From the NCBI RefSeq assembly GCF_040054535.1, contig NC_090795.1, forward strand, positions 6,237,501-6,301,500: a DNA stretch of 64,000 nucleotides. Reading direction: 5' to 3'. Source of the DNA: Antennarius striatus (lineage: Eukaryota; Chordata; Actinopteri; Lophiiformes; Antennariidae). The notes under the pieces were generated by a model that did not search any database, was not told the DNA's origin, and saw nothing but the letters and a program-made list of their open reading frames with translations. Positions 21,370 through 34,732 of this stretch are shown piece by piece. The translations under genes were made by a program, and so were the position numbers. Each line of letters starts with the position of its first letter. The stretch's first letter is position 1.

Positions 21370-24240
21370 ATGGGATATGAACCTGTCATTTATGTTTGAT
21401 GTAATTCTTGATCTTGCCAAACGGTGGCGATAGACACCTATTCCTGAATACCAGTCTAGTTCCTCTCAGCCTTGATGTTCTTGTCATTCTTGTACTCTCT
21501 ACGTGTGGGAAATGTTTTTTGTTTATTGAACACATTTTGTGGTAATGCTTACAATCAGTTTGAAAATAACGCTGTTTGGTGAATACTACGTTGGAATGGT
21601 AACAATTTGATCTTCTGCCCTTTGAATTTTGACCAGACTACATAGAAAATTCCCTTCTTGAATGTTTTAAACCAAACTTTCTGTTTGGTCAAAACTACTT
21701 AGGTGACATTGTGGCATGGAGGCAATCCCTTTAAATGTCAGAATTATATCTCTCCTGTACTGAAAGACTTAACAAGAACCACATTTTCGAAATGATAGCC
21801 AAATGTGAGCAGTCATGGGCCCATGTGGAATTTCTATGATTTTCTTTTCATCACACTGACCAAACAGCACAGAAAAAATACAACGGTTTCCACAAAAAAC
21901 CCTAAATGAGCATCAGTTCATCTTAAGTGAGCGTGATCTGTATTTTACCCTTTGAAATATAAAAGCCACAGTAATTTTATTTGGGATAAGCTTGAAACCA
22001 TCTGAATTTTCTTCACATTAGAAGTCAAGGCCACGTAAAACACGCGTAAACTCAAACAAATTAGGCATTCAAAAGCATTAACCTCAACCAAGCCAGTGAC
22101 GCATTCTTTATTACATAATTCCACATTAAAGCAATAGCCTCACAATAATTTAAATCCTAATATTATGACTTCTTGCTTATCAAATTCTACCACTAGAATA
22201 TTGGAATCATTAGTTTCATCCTTGTTCTAGAATATTAGTATTTTATTAAAAGCTTGTTTTTAAGATTTAGTTCAGTAACTTTGAAGATACAACTTCCGGA
22301 AAAAAAAAAGGGTTGACGGGTAGAAGCCATTGGCTTGTGAATTTCTCGTCCCCTGAATCAACATCTTTTTGCTTGCAACACATTATCAACCAAATCCATA
22401 CATTTCATGTGACATTCAGATTATTTTATTTTAGTTACATTATTGTTGTGAAAAGTCCATTCAGTCCAATAGACGTGCGTGCTTCATCAGTTCTTGGAGT
22501 GAGTTTAATTTTGTGACCAGCTCAACAGCTCCATCTTGATTTAGCAGGCTTTCTGTTGTGATATGATTCAAGCATAATAATACATTTAAAGATTTTGGAT
22601 CATCAAATCTGTAATATCACTTTATTTTAGATCAGACTCTGATGTATGTTGGATACCATGGGGTTGCCATTGAGTTACCTTTGAAGAATTGAAGGGTTTA
22701 TTCCTGAAGTTAGAAGCAAAAAGAACCGTCCCTCTCCCGCAATGGTTAAAAAATAATTGAAAAGTGATCAGGATGCTGATCAACACCAAAATATAATGGA
22801 CTGTTCTTTTCTTGTCTTTGTAATATGTGACTTCTCCAGAAACTGTCATCAAAACCTACTGATATGGTTGTGAGTAAACTGCTACAAGACAAACAAACCA
22901 AAACTGGCAAAAACATTTCCCCCTTGGTTGAGGATAAACAAAGGTGCTGTGTAGGAGTATTTGCTCCTCATTTGCCCTTGAAATTAAATGTTACTAAAGT
23001 CATGCATTATGCCATGTAGCATAAAGTGCACAAATCACAACAGAGACAAACACTTAGAAAATGTTTTTTTTATTATTATTATTATTCGTAGGGACAGGCT
23101 GTCAAATGGCTAAGATGAAAAACTGTTTTGGAACAACAGGTTATTGAATAGTGAGTTATGTAAAAAATAAAGCAGCTTTGTTTGCTCTGCAGGACCGTTC
23201 AAGCAGAAATATGTACAACACAAAAGGCAAAAAGTAAGACACGTTCTTTGAAAACAAATTTTTAAAAGCTGTACTGTAATACATTACATTGATAAACACT
23301 CACTGTTGCCATTTCTTCATGAGAATTTATGTTTTATACAAGAGAAACAAATGTTTTACTTGCAATTAAAAATGAAATAAACAAAATCAGTGCCCTCTTC
23401 ATGGCATGAGAACGTATATCGGATGGATTTCAAAGTAATCAAAAAGGCAAAAAGCGAATAATACATTTGCAGTGTGCATCAACACTTTTCAAAGTATACA
23501 ATTAATCAGAAGAAGTTTTAACAAACAGGACCTGCATGCATAAATTCTAAAGGGTCCAGAAAGGCTGCTGAAACAGCTGTAGAAAGGGTGAGATATGTAC
23601 AACTCTCTGGTGTTCCAAACCATTCACACAGGTAAGAGCAGAATCACCTTTGAAAGTTCCTGTTCTATAATTAATGAGGCAACTCTTCAAATTTCAGGGT
23701 TCAGTGTGCAATAAAAATTGTATAATATATGCAGTTTTTATCCACAATACCCTCTTCATGTGTAATTTATAATATTATTGAACCTAAGTCATAGACTTCC
23801 AAAGAATTCAGAACAAGAATCAAATTGATCTTTGCAATTTACTTACTTTTAATGGCATTTTGTTTTGCTAAAATATCAAACCATAAGACCGCTTATGAAA
23901 AATACTTCAGAATTCTAGAGATCAATAACCTCCATAAGTATACATTTCTCTGTAATTCATATATTACAAAGTTTGTCCCAGATTGAAAATGACTCATCTC
24001 GCCCCCTTAATAAAATATTCAATTTGTCAGTAATTAGAATTCTTTTATCAACCTACATAAATTAGTTACAAAATATTAGTGTAATTTTCTATGGTTACAT
24101 TGTAGGCAGCGAGACAATAGACCCATAATTTAGTTTCAGTGATTAGGGAGATTCCACAGTTTTCAGTCCCAAAGCTTACATGGAAGCACTGTGCACACAC
24201 CGTCAGCAGGCATGGCTCCCTTCATAAGCAGGCACATCCA
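21370..24240. other. intergenic, elastase copy 3 to CSRNP1 3' end
   Basis: Duplicon flank runs to about 22290, then unique AT-rich sequence without a supported exon. Genes on both sides point into this interval. Part of 23050-24240 could be an extended CSRNP1 3' UTR if a more distal poly(A) site is used; TTTATT (AATAAA on the minus strand) occurs again near 23068. Confidence 0.5.
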
Positions 24241-24261
24241 GTAAACTTCACAACACCCCAT

Positions 24262-24267
24262 TTTATT
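24262..24267 (-). terminator. csrnp1: candidate CSRNP1 polyadenylation signal
   Basis: On the minus strand GGCAATAAAATGG lies about 1.05 kb after the CSRNP1 stop codon, giving a 3' UTR of about 1.07 kb. Other AATAAA hexamers occur further downstream, so the site is tentative. Confidence 0.45.
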
Positions 24268-24492
24268 GCCAAAATGTCTTAAATTAAATAACTAATGAAA
24301 TGATGATGTAATAAGTTACCAAAAAAATGTTAAATGCATAAGCGAATAGATATTAAATATTAAAATGGACTTGTGGTCCCATTTCCCATAACAACGCCTT
24401 ACTGTGATATGGAAAAAAGGAAGGAAGATTGCACTTTCAGGTGAAAATAATCAAACCACAGTGCTTCTTGAGTGAAAGCAGGCTTTATCTGA

Positions 24493-24501
24493 AATAAATA
24501 A
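24493..24501 (-). promoter_or_regulatory. csrnp1: AU-rich element in the CSRNP1 3' UTR
   Basis: The minus strand reads TTATTTATT, the classic nonamer of class II AU-rich elements. More ATTTA pentamers lie nearby (about 24280-24370). Such elements shorten the life of immediate-early mRNAs, which suits CSRNP1. The role is inferred. Confidence 0.5.
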
Positions 24502-25314
24502 AATAAAATCATAAAGGAAATAATTTAAAACAAAGGTAATAAAGACAATACAGCTACAGCTTTTTAATGGTATGAGCATTATCGCTAGTTACCCGGCTCA
24601 TAAATATGAAACTCCATCATTTAGCGTTGGACTGTTGAATCGATCCCATACAACCGAAACAATGCCTTTTCATACACAACTATTTTCACAGATAAAGTGC
24701 AGATCGAGGAGCTTCTAGAGGGATTTGTTTTGTACCATATGACGCCCTTGGGAGAGATCTTGAGGAGAAAGAGTCCAACACAGGGAGGATTCTGACTGCT
24801 CAAGTCACCTGGGTGTAAGCCCAAAGCGAGGGCAGCCACATATCTATGATTTGACTCAGGTTTTAAGATGAAGGCCATCACAGCAATGGTCACCATACAT
24901 TGCCTCCAAAAGCTAGAAAGCTAGAAAAAATCCCTGAGGTGCACATTCAGCTGTGTTGAGAATCCCAACCTGGCCCCAAATAAGTCTGATTCCTGTTTAG
25001 CATATTGTTGGTGATATTTGTTTGGTTAAAGGAGCTTTCTTAGGAATTGAGAGCCACCATTGGTTTTCAAGGGCCTGATCATATTGATGTATTATCATAT
25101 CTTGTCACATTTTTACACTAGCTGCCATCTCACACAGCAAAATTCCAAACTGCTTTGCTAACATTTTGAAGGCATGTCTGGAATTTGAATATTTTTAGGC
25201 AAGATGGAAAACAGTTTCCTCCCAAATAATGCTCAACATTAATTTCTTATGTGCACGATCCCTCCCAAATCCCTCTTTTTTTTTTTTGCACTGTCCATAC
25301 ATTTTCATGTTTTG

Positions 25315-28300
25315 TCAAACTTTCACAGACTCCATCACAGACAATTTCATGGCTTCCTCCAACAACTGATTGTCTGTAAAAGTGGCAGGAGGTTCTGGGA
25401 CGGATTCTGAAAGGCCAATCAGCGACTCCAGGAGGCAGGTTCCTGGATCACTCACTGGAGGGAGGCTGGGGTAACTAGGCAGCTGAAATTGAAAAAAGTT
25501 GTCCATGTGTTCATACTCCTTGAGGGAGTTGTAGAGTGAGCTGGGCCCCAAACAGGGAAAGCCATCAAAGAATTCCAGGTCTGACTCAGAGGAGAGGCTC
25601 AGGTCCATGTTGTAGCTCGCAGAGCGATCTATGGTGGGGGAGGGTGTGCGTGGCACACTACTGCTATGGAATAGGGCATTTCCCTGGTTGGCATTCTCAT
25701 CTAAAAGTTCTGAGATGGCTGTTGCTCGATTGTCTGTGTGATCATCTGAGTCCAACAGTGCAGCATTTATGTTCTCATTATCATTGGCAAAGTCCACCAT
25801 GCTAAAGCTGCTGAAGGCTTCCGTAGACAACTGCTGCTGCTGCTGCTGCTGTTCCTGCTGCTGATTTTGGCAACACATGTCTTTATGTTCTCCGTCTTGG
25901 CTACTTCTTGAGCAATTCTCCGTGTCGCTGAAACTGAGAATGCGGCTCAGGCCTTTCTCATCCATATCCAGCTGGGTGAGATGCACACACGAACTCTCGC
26001 CTGCCTCAGAGTCCTCACTCTGTCCTGAAGAATCAGAGTCCGTCATATTGCTACTGCAACTGTTTTCTCCAGTTGCCACCAGTTCTGAGCTGAAGGGGAA
26101 TGAGGGCACTACTGGTAAAGAAGTGGCCACTGCTGTGCTCTCCTCCTCCTCCTCGTTGCTAGACTGCTCTTCAAGCCTCTTCTCCAACTCCAGCTTCATG
26201 ATCGTGTGGATGTAATGCGTCTGTACCCTGTTGGAGTTGAACTCAATGCGACCTTCTGTGTTTCCGCAGCCGTCCTTGGTGCAGCCGCAGGGGAAAGAGG
26301 AATGATCCATCTGTGAGAAGCGAAGAGAAGTAGTTCAATTACGTGTGGAATGCAGAAGAGTCTCAGTAGCTTTTTTTTTTTTTGGAGTCAGAGCCCATAC
26401 TGTTGGACCTTTTCTCAGCTCTTACCTGACATTTGATGCCGGCTAGGCTGCAGCTACACGTCTCGGGTTCGCAGAAGCCCTGGCAGTCACAACCACAGTT
26501 TTCCCTGGAGATCCTCAGCTCATGGAGCTGCCTCTTCTCCTCTTTGTCGATCTTTTTCACACCAGCTGCTTTGAGCAGTGCATAGCGATGTTTTGGCGGG
26601 TAAGGCTGGAGAAAAGAACCTTCCTCCAAGTTGGCTCCGCTGATGTCAATGTCCTCCTCAGGAATGTCGTCTATGGTTAGCTGCTCTGCCTCCTCGCTCT
26701 CTTGGGTTCCGTTCTTAGTAAGCTGGAGAGGGATAGGAAAGGAATTTAACGAGTCATTCTTGAGCTGAATTTACATACTAGAATACTTCATATGTCACAT
26801 CATCAAAGACACTTTGGAACTTGTTTGCTCACCTTCAGTTTAAGAGCCTCGAGCTTCTCTTCCCTTAGTCTGTTGAAGAGTTTCACCCGGCGCAAGAGCC
26901 GCTGCTCTACAGCAAACTCAGCAAGTGTAAATGTCTGGAGCATGCTGTGGCGCTGCATCATGCCCAGTGTGCATCCCCCTCGACTGGGAACACTGGTGAA
27001 CCCTTGGCACCGAGGGAAGAAGAACACAGTAACCTGGTCGAATGTCACATTGCCCCGCCGTGCTCTCTTCGCTTTCTTAAGGATGGATGTTGCTGTAGAA
27101 AAAGAAACAAATTTAGAACACAGTTCAACCAAGGAAAGCAGTTTTATAAGAACAGTTTTGAATTGTCCCAGTTTCCTTTATGTACCACTAGATGGCCTGC
27201 TGCCCCGCCAATTGAAGTCATATGATGTACGCAAACCCGGTTGAGCAGAACGTTTAAGGACACTCCTCTGATTCATTGCCCTAGTCCTCAACTCAACCCT
27301 TATCATGTAATATGCCCATTCACAGTGCCAACAAGAGTCCAACACACTTGCATCCTGTAAAGTGAAACTTCTACCACCACAAATTCAGTCGGCCTTGTTC
27401 TGTTTCCAAGTATACAACAAAAAAACCACCCATCCCAGGAATTTCCCGTTGGTGGCCAACACACTGTAGGAAGTGAAACCGCCAGGATCACAAGCTGGAG
27501 TTAATGCTTGGGGCTTCCGAAAGAGGTGGAGGGTGAACAAGTAGCTCTCAGGACAGAAATATCAACTGTCCACCATAATCTCCTTGCTAGATGTGAATTC
27601 TCACAAATAGACCAATAACTGACACAAGCCAAAGGCCCCCTTTTCTGTTAAAATCATTCAGTACCTAAAGCAACCAGCCATCCTTCCATACCCAGACAAG
27701 CACAATAAAACCATATGGGAATCGAAGTGGAACCACATGTGGGAAGTCCAACAACAACTCCAGCTTTAAAATAAATTCCACTTCCTCTGTCCAGAGATAT
27801 TCAACACATTTTGAGCCTCACTTAAAAGACAACCAATGTCTTTCTGTTTTTATTTGTGTACGTTTGAGAAGAAAGGGATCCTAATACTCCCCATGTGTTA
27901 AACATTAGTCTTATTTTGTGGTGGGAGATTTCCTTGTAGATTCACATTTTTCTTAGCCTGGAAGCGTTCATGGGGTGTATTCTGAACCTCTGCCTGGAAA
28001 AGTCACAGAAGTTGCATGGGAAAATCTGTGTACATCTGAGATAACTGAAGTTCAGACAAGGAGAAACAACTCTTTTTTGCCCAATTCAGTTGCAGACAAC
28101 TTGCTATGGTATCTGATCTGTATATACCTCCTCTCCTCTCCTCTTCCTCTGAATGGGATGGTTTTACAGGCTGTTTGTCCTCCTTCAACTCACCACAGTA
28201 CTAACTTTCTTTCTGCCCAACACCAACAGCTGATTTATACTGGCTTGCACAATTTGCACTTCCTGACGTCTCTGCATGCCTTCTTTTCCAGATTGTTCAA

Positions 28301-29055
28301 TCTCCCCACCCCCACACCTTTTTGTATCCTTGCACCCAGTCTCTTTCAGCACCTGTGCTGGGTGCGTGCCTGGGCTTCATACAAGGCCGTATGTGTTCCC
28401 AGGATTGGCAACCTGCCACTCTTCTCTTCCTGGCTCACCATCCTGGAAAGCTCACAACTGTTTGCCCTTCTACCCTACAATCCCTCTCCAACCTGACCAG
28501 TCCCCAAAGGGCCAGCAGATGGACCCGGGTCCAGCCAGAAACACCCTGAAGCTGTATGACCCACATCTACCATGGTAAGGTGAGCCTGTCTACAAGGCTC
28601 TGAGTGGAAGGTGAGCCACGGCGATCAGACACAACATAAAATGATTAGCTGTTTTCCAATTTCAGAGTATGCAATTAAAGGTGTACTCATTATAGAAGTT
28701 TGAGATAATTTCTCTCAAGTGTTTCATGGGTTATCTAAATGCTTTAACCCTCCCTGACTTTTACAGGTTTATGATCAGATCCTCCAAAGCATAGTAAAAA
28801 CAAGGCAATGGAATCCTTTAAAAATGCATGGTAACATCAGCTGTTTCTATGATTTATTGTTGCTAGGAGAGAAAACTCACTGTTAAAATTTGTTGCTGGG
28901 GAGCTGGGATTGCTGGGAGTGGAGTCCAGGGTGTCCGAGTAGCAGCTCTCCCCTTCAGAGTCCCAGCCTGAGCAGGCAGAGGAGAGGGAGGAGGGTGATG
29001 AGTAGCATGGGTCCTCATCCACCTCCTCAAATTTCCTCTTGAGAAGCCCACTCAT
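25315..29055 (-). CDS. csrnp1: cysteine/serine-rich nuclear protein 1
   Basis: Four coding exons (29055-28881, 27092-26833, 26722-26426 and 26310-25315, TGA stop) join in frame to 575 aa; human CSRNP1 has 589. The start [15 protein letters not shown] is typical of the family and is followed by a Ser-rich stretch. Residues 59-145 include [12 protein letters not shown] and [17 protein letters not shown], then a basic [19 protein letters not shown] stretch. The cysteine-rich region starts near residue 221 ([20 protein letters not shown]) and continues across the last junction into [10 protein letters not shown]. After it come [18 protein letters not shown], acidic and serine-rich segments, a short glutamine run (about 392-404) and a C-terminal acidic region. 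CSRNP proteins are nuclear transcription factors; CSRNP1 (AXUD1) is induced by axin and cytokines and acts in apoptosis and development. GORASP1 nearby supports the orthology. Confidence 0.94.
25829..25865 (-). repeat. csrnp1: CAG/CTG run encoding the CSRNP1 glutamine tract
   Basis: A CTG array on the plus strand (CAG on the coding strand), interrupted by a TTC (GAA, Glu) codon, encodes most of a Q-rich run in the last exon. Human CSRNP1 has no obvious glutamine run at this place as I recall it. Length may vary between individuals. Confidence 0.7.
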
Positions 29056-29073
29056 GGCGTCAGCGTGAGCAGT
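29056..29073 (-). other. csrnp1: CSRNP1 5' UTR part of the start-codon exon
   Basis: A strong acceptor (TTTTTTTTGTCTTGTCTGCAG on the minus strand) ends at 29074, leaving 18 nt of leader before the ATG. This shows that at least one non-coding exon lies upstream. Confidence 0.7.
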
Positions 29074-32000
29074 CTGCAGACAAGACAAAAAAAAGGAGAG
29101 AAACACATTATTAGCATGTGTCAGGAATTCACAGCTTTGATCACTGATAATTCATGTTTTTTTTTCCCATCGATGCATTTACAACTAGAGGCAGTGTAAC
29201 AACATCTGTGCATCGTATGGAAGCTTTTGCACACACAGGCTTTTCACAGCGTTACTGCGACAAGAGAGCCCTGTGCTCAGCCATGTGATACCGTATGCGT
29301 CCCAATCTCATGCTGCATTCTGCTCAGTGAGGAAATCAGCCATGGCACAGGAAGCAATCAATCAGGCCTATTCGCATAAGTCAACAATTACCGGACCCTA
29401 TGCCCTCTTCCAAATCTCATCAGCCCTGTAAATGCATTGATTATTGAGAAGGACCGAGCTCAGAGGTACCAAATCACCTACCCATAGACATTTCATTTCA
29501 ATCATTCCCTATGGGAAACTTTCACTATCAAATATGTGAACCAAAGCCAGGGCAATTTGCCACTTGTCCTGTTTAATGTGCTCATATGCCTCGCATAATA
29601 AATATGAGCAGCTATACTTTGTCAAGATGTTTTGTTATGCAACTCATGCATGTAGTCTTTTGCTCCAGTGAGTGGGGCTGCTGGTTCAGCGATAAAAACA
29701 ATCAATCCTTTGAGACAGACACTTAGGCAGATAGAGAAAGACAGGGGAAAAGATGATCACCAGTTCACTAGAAGAGGGAACGCCACTTACACATTAATCT
29801 TCAAAAACATTGCCTGACATCCATGAAAACTTGTCTAAGTACAAGCTTTGTTCATATCTCTAAATCTCAACTTTATTCAATGAATAAATACTGTCAAAGC
29901 TCAAACAAATAACACTCTTCTCTGCTCAGGTTGTTTCAGGAATATAAAAAAGAACAGAAATCATATGACAGGAAAAGTGAGCATGTCAGATGAGATGGAA
30001 GGTTTACTGCCACTGTGTTTTACGATTATGAGAAGTAAATGCGTCACGTAGCTGTGACAAACAATCTTCTTCAGAATTTCTTGGAAGCGACAGGGAGTTG
30101 TAACCGCGAGACACAACGGGTCATCACCGCAGTTCGTGGGCTGAGCGCCTCCTTATGCAAGGAGGGACGGAGAGGTGGAGTGAGGAAGGAAGTGCGGGGC
30201 GAGGGGGAGGCGAGACTGGGAGCGACTCCAGTGCAGACACTCCCTTCGATGATGTGGAATGGGAAATAAGGTTTTACTTTATGCATAAAGGGATCATTTC
30301 ACCATCAAATTGTTTACAGTCTGTAGAATTATAGCCAAATCAATAGCAGCTGCTGCAACTTGAGCGTGGATGTTTTTCCCATTTGTTTTTTTTTTTGCTA
30401 TGATTGTACAAAGATTTTCTTGATAATTCCTATAATTTTGTGAAAATGTTTGTAAGGACCTGTCAAAAGACATTTTTGTAAACTGCTGCTTTTTTTGACT
30501 TGCTCTAATTTAAGTATAATTGAAGAGTATGGAACTTAAAATTACCTAAATTTATGTTCCAAACATGTCAGTTATTGCAGCAAACATGGCTCAACCACAT
30601 ATGGACACGGTACTGCTGTGCCAACGGGCTAATTTGTCACTGCTGCTCCTTAGAGATTAACTAAATGTGTCAAAGACAAGATACGTCACACCCAGAGATC
30701 CTCCATTGGCTTTACATGAGCTTTAACTCCATGTGTCACCTGCACGGCTGCTTCATCTTATCAGGATGTTATGCAAGTGTCAGCACTTGGTGAACAGTCA
30801 AAAAAAAAAAAAAAACAGGTATGCAAGGAGGAGGGGTTCATATTCAGCATGCAACATTGAGCAATTATGCAGAAGCAGTCTTCTCTTTTGACAAGGATAA
30901 AAGAGAAGTCAAAGTCAAGGGCAAGAAGCTGACACCTTTGAGTACAGTGGGGGCAGCTCTGCAGCTGTTTACAGGGTTATTGTTAGTGCTGCAGTCAGGT
31001 ATTGTCGTCCCCTGTGCACATATGATGAATGAATCACCTTGCCATAGGTCAAAATGGCTTATACGGTTTTGCAACAAACACAAAAGGATTCCTTCAAACT
31101 GGAACCACCTCGGTGCTCCGAGCCTTTTTTTTTTTTTAACCCAGCCAATGAGAGAAGCAGCTGCTCATTCCTCATCAATCAACTTACACGTGCCACAAAT
31201 AATCTACAAAACATCTTTCACAGCTACTGATATTATCATATCATGGAATTAAACCATTTAGAAACACCTGGGTGCAGCATCTGCTGCTTATGCACAGATC
31301 AGACAACAAGTGCGTTTGAAATGTCATAGCACAACAAACCTATTACTGATGCAGAAAACAGGAGCTCTCGCTGGCTCACCTTACATTTTTGCCATCGCTC
31401 CCATACCACAGTTTCTCCATAAAAAGAGAAAAGAAAACAAAGCTGTGAGGCATCCTCAAGGGAGTGCATAGCGCCAGCTAAGCAAAGTCTTTTTAATTAA
31501 AAGCTGCAGTGAGGCAGAATGGGAGGAGAAGGGGAGAGAGGTGGAGGGGTGGGGGGCAGTGGTGTCAGAATTGGGTCATTGTCTCTTGACGGCAGTCTAC
31601 CTGACACATTGATTTGTTAATCCTGTTCAACGGGCAGAAACAATGGCGAGAGGTTAATCCTGGCAAGGGGATGGCTCGTAGTCAATCTGGAGTTTCTCAG
31701 CCTCCTCAGCCACTGCACCCACAGAACAAGGCCAAGAGAGCAAGGAGAGCGAATGAAACAAGGAGCAGAGGGTAAAAAAAAAAGAAGACAACAATCGAGC
31801 AGTGATTTGCAAAAAAAAAAAAAAAAAAGGTGGAGGGGGAGGGAGAACAAAGATAAAAGAGGAGAATTCAGAGTCGACTCCTCAAGAAAGCGATGTCTGT
31901 GAATGTCTTTCTCTAAAGGGAGAATGGATGTGATCGGACAGCCGAGTCAGAGAGGGAGCACAGCATGTTTTCAACGCACACTAAATTATGCATCACTGTC

Positions 32001-33733
32001 ATTCCATCAACCACACACAAGCAGGCAGATAAAGGACTCATCCGATGAGGTGCTCCCCAGCGAGCCACCGCAGACTTTGGAAGATAAATCTCAGGTGAGG
32101 AGATTTGTCACCAGAAGCACTAGACAGCATCAAGTCAGATGCATAACCATGTCAGTTGAGTTAGATTGTCTTGATAACGCTGCAGGCTGTTAATATGACT
32201 TCAAAATAACAACCGATTTCTATTTCATCTGCTTAAGTCACTCACAAATGACATTCAACATCAAACACGCTACTAATTTTGCTCTACTTTCAAATGAAAG
32301 TTTAAAAAAAAAAAAGGATTTAAAGGTAAAAAAAACCAAAACTTACCTTCCTATACATTTTTCCACAAAGTAGATAATCTGAGAGGACGCATTTATTTTA
32401 CCCAAAGAATAAAAATTCAGATGCTATCCACCGTACGGACTGACATCCGTCAGCAGCCTGTTTGAACTGCCCCCGTCTGCCCTGCTGCTCAACACGACAA
32501 GTCACAGTTGACTTTGCCCCCGTGCACGGCGTGTCCAGCCCCTCTGCAGCTGATAACGGTGTGGGTGGGAGCAACAAGTCGTACTAAACTTAGCCAGCCG
32601 TGAGCATTTGCATGGCACACAGAGAACCCCGAGCAACTTCTGAATGACTGACTGATTGAGCTGAGTGCTCATAAAATGTGATAATGATGAGCCTGGGAGT
32701 CCTCCTGCTTGTGTGTAAGTGTGTCTGGGCAGCCCCTCCCCTCGGCTTCAAGGCATTGCACCTCTCACTTCCAGTGCTTGTCGGTGAGAACACAGAGGTA
32801 ATTGATCAGAGCCATCAAGGTGGCGGCAGGGCTGGATTCCAGCTCCTGCACAGCTGGGGACACAGTGGCTCATTTCTTCGACTCAGCTGTTAATCTGAAG
32901 CGCTCCACCTGCTGGAACAATGCAGGGGGAGCTGCCTTCCCCACGTCTATGAGCCTGTTGTTCCCTGAAGCCAAGAGCTTGCTGTGACTCCACCACAGAA
33001 ACATTCTGTTCCTCGGCTTCAGCCCATGCACACACTGTGTGCAAAAAAGAAGAGGTAGTACGAAGGAGGAGGATGGATTGTACAAAAAAATAAAATAATG
33101 TCATGTCTCCAAGCCACAGGAATTCCATTCTGGCAGCATTACACTTGCTGTAATGGTGAGAGAAGAACACAGGCTCTATGCAACCCAGATGTGTTTTCTG
33201 CAGCTAAACCACTGGAATGTCCTACTCCCATGAGGCAGTCAGGCGAGCTACCTTACTAGCCACACCTGACAGGGAATTAGCTTGCACGTGAACCTTATCT
33301 GCACGTAACTGTCAATAATCTCCTACGCAGACCAAACTGGAATGGCCAGGTGATGCCTGCACAAGCCACAAAGTACAACCCAAAAGTTCATCTTAATACT
33401 ATTTTAAGGAAACTATGTCTTTGGGAAAGTCTCACTATATTGTATATGAAGTATAGGAAGTGTGATTTTCTTTTTTCCGCAGGTAGTTTTTAATAATCAT
33501 AAACTGTGTATTGGGTAAAACAAGCCAGTTGACAAACCCTCGGGTAAAGAATTCCATTGCATGACAGTCCATCAGCAAACATGCGCTCTTGGTGTGCCTG
33601 CGGAGGAAGGGAGGAGGTGGTTGTGGGTTTAAGGGTCATGCTCCAGTCTGGGACACTTGAAGCATGGAATGTCGGGAGAGGACAAAGCAAGATAGGAGCG
33701 CTCCCCGTTGCTGTGTAGGAGACCATCAGCAAA

Positions 33734-33735
<2 letters not shown>

Positions 33736-33786
<51 letters not shown>
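33736..33786. repeat. (CA)n microsatellite
   Basis: A nearly perfect CA array of about 50 bp in the probable CSRNP1 intron 1. It explains the VCVCVC open frames on the minus strand. Confidence 0.95.
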
Positions 33787-33790
<4 letters not shown>

Positions 33791-34709
33791 TACACTCTCC
33801 CTTCTCCAGTCTCCATACACAAAAGCATGGGGCGATCCTGTGTGACCAAAATGAAGCAGTCACAGACAACCTTGTCTGAACCCAGTGAGGCTGCTGCCAC
33901 TGCCTCTTCCAGCTGAGCAGCTGGGGACTAAGAGAATATGAGTCTGGGAAGCACACTGCAGTGGACAGGAAGTGGTCATCCAGTTTATCTGTGCTGTGTC
34001 CGACAGTTGTAGGCACTACAAGGTTAGCAGACTACAGGATCATGTGATAAGAGTCAGGAGGTATGGATGGTAGTCATTATTTGTGAAATTCCTCAAAATA
34101 CTGCACAAAGATTTTGTTGCCTTTGTTTCATTTAACTTAGTTTTTTTTTTTAAAGCAAGGTAACAATCTAAAATTGAAAATTGCATTGTATAAGTAAAGA
34201 TAAAGATTTATTCAACATTAACTCGTATTCCTGGCAAATGAGATATCCCAAAATGCAAATCATCAAGTGTTAAATTCCCTCTCTGTAAACAAAGGATCAT
34301 TCAGCTCTCTGTACAGCCTCATTCCAGAGGAGAAAAAAAAAAAGATTCCAAAAATGATCCGGGTGAGGTCGCGCTAGAGACGATTAAACCCATTCAGTGG
34401 CTTTATTAAAGGCAGATAGTCTTTAAAACAAGAGCGTCTGACGACGGTGTCATTTCTCTTTAATAACCGCTCGCAGTTCTTTAAACGGAGCGCACAGGCG
34501 CGCTTTTCCTAGAAATAAAACAAACACGTGTGCGTCATAATTACCGGTTAGAAGAAGGAAATATCCATGTGTTGTTTTATGGAAAAAAACAATCAAAGTG
34601 CTACAAAAAAACAAAAAAAAAATCCATATCCACGCGTGGCTCGATATTATCCACAAGAGGTGAAATAAGAAAAAGGAAAACAATCATTAAACGTGCGCAT
34701 CGCGGTGTA

Positions 34710-34732
34710 CTCTCTCTCTCTCTCTCTCTCCC
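34710..34732. repeat. (CT)n microsatellite
   Basis: A short perfect CT array in the probable CSRNP1 intron 1. Confidence 0.9.

Larger units (their letters stand above)
17820..22290 (+). repeat. elastase duplicon, unit 3
   Basis: The third unit. GAGTTATCGTGAGTAAAG near 17829 matches CAAGTTATCTTGAGTGAAAA near 8475 in unit 1. The 3' flank is matched near 11650-12200 and up to the GCTTGTTT...CTTTGAAGATAC block near 12583-12620. Confidence 0.65.

Noticed and set aside
8470-24240. TTC21A, expected between GORASP1 and CSRNP1
   Set aside because: No tetratricopeptide-like exon is visible; the interval is filled by the elastase array and repeats.
25536-26215. Plus-strand frames opposite the last CSRNP1 exon
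   Set aside because: They are antisense shadows of a well-supported coding exon.
27975-28496. A 173-codon plus-strand frame
   Set aside because: It lies inside a CSRNP1 intron, is leucine/proline-rich without domain signs, and has no splice or promoter support.
33490-34016. Minus-strand open frames with VCVCVC runs
   Set aside because: They read through a (CA)n microsatellite and match no protein I know.
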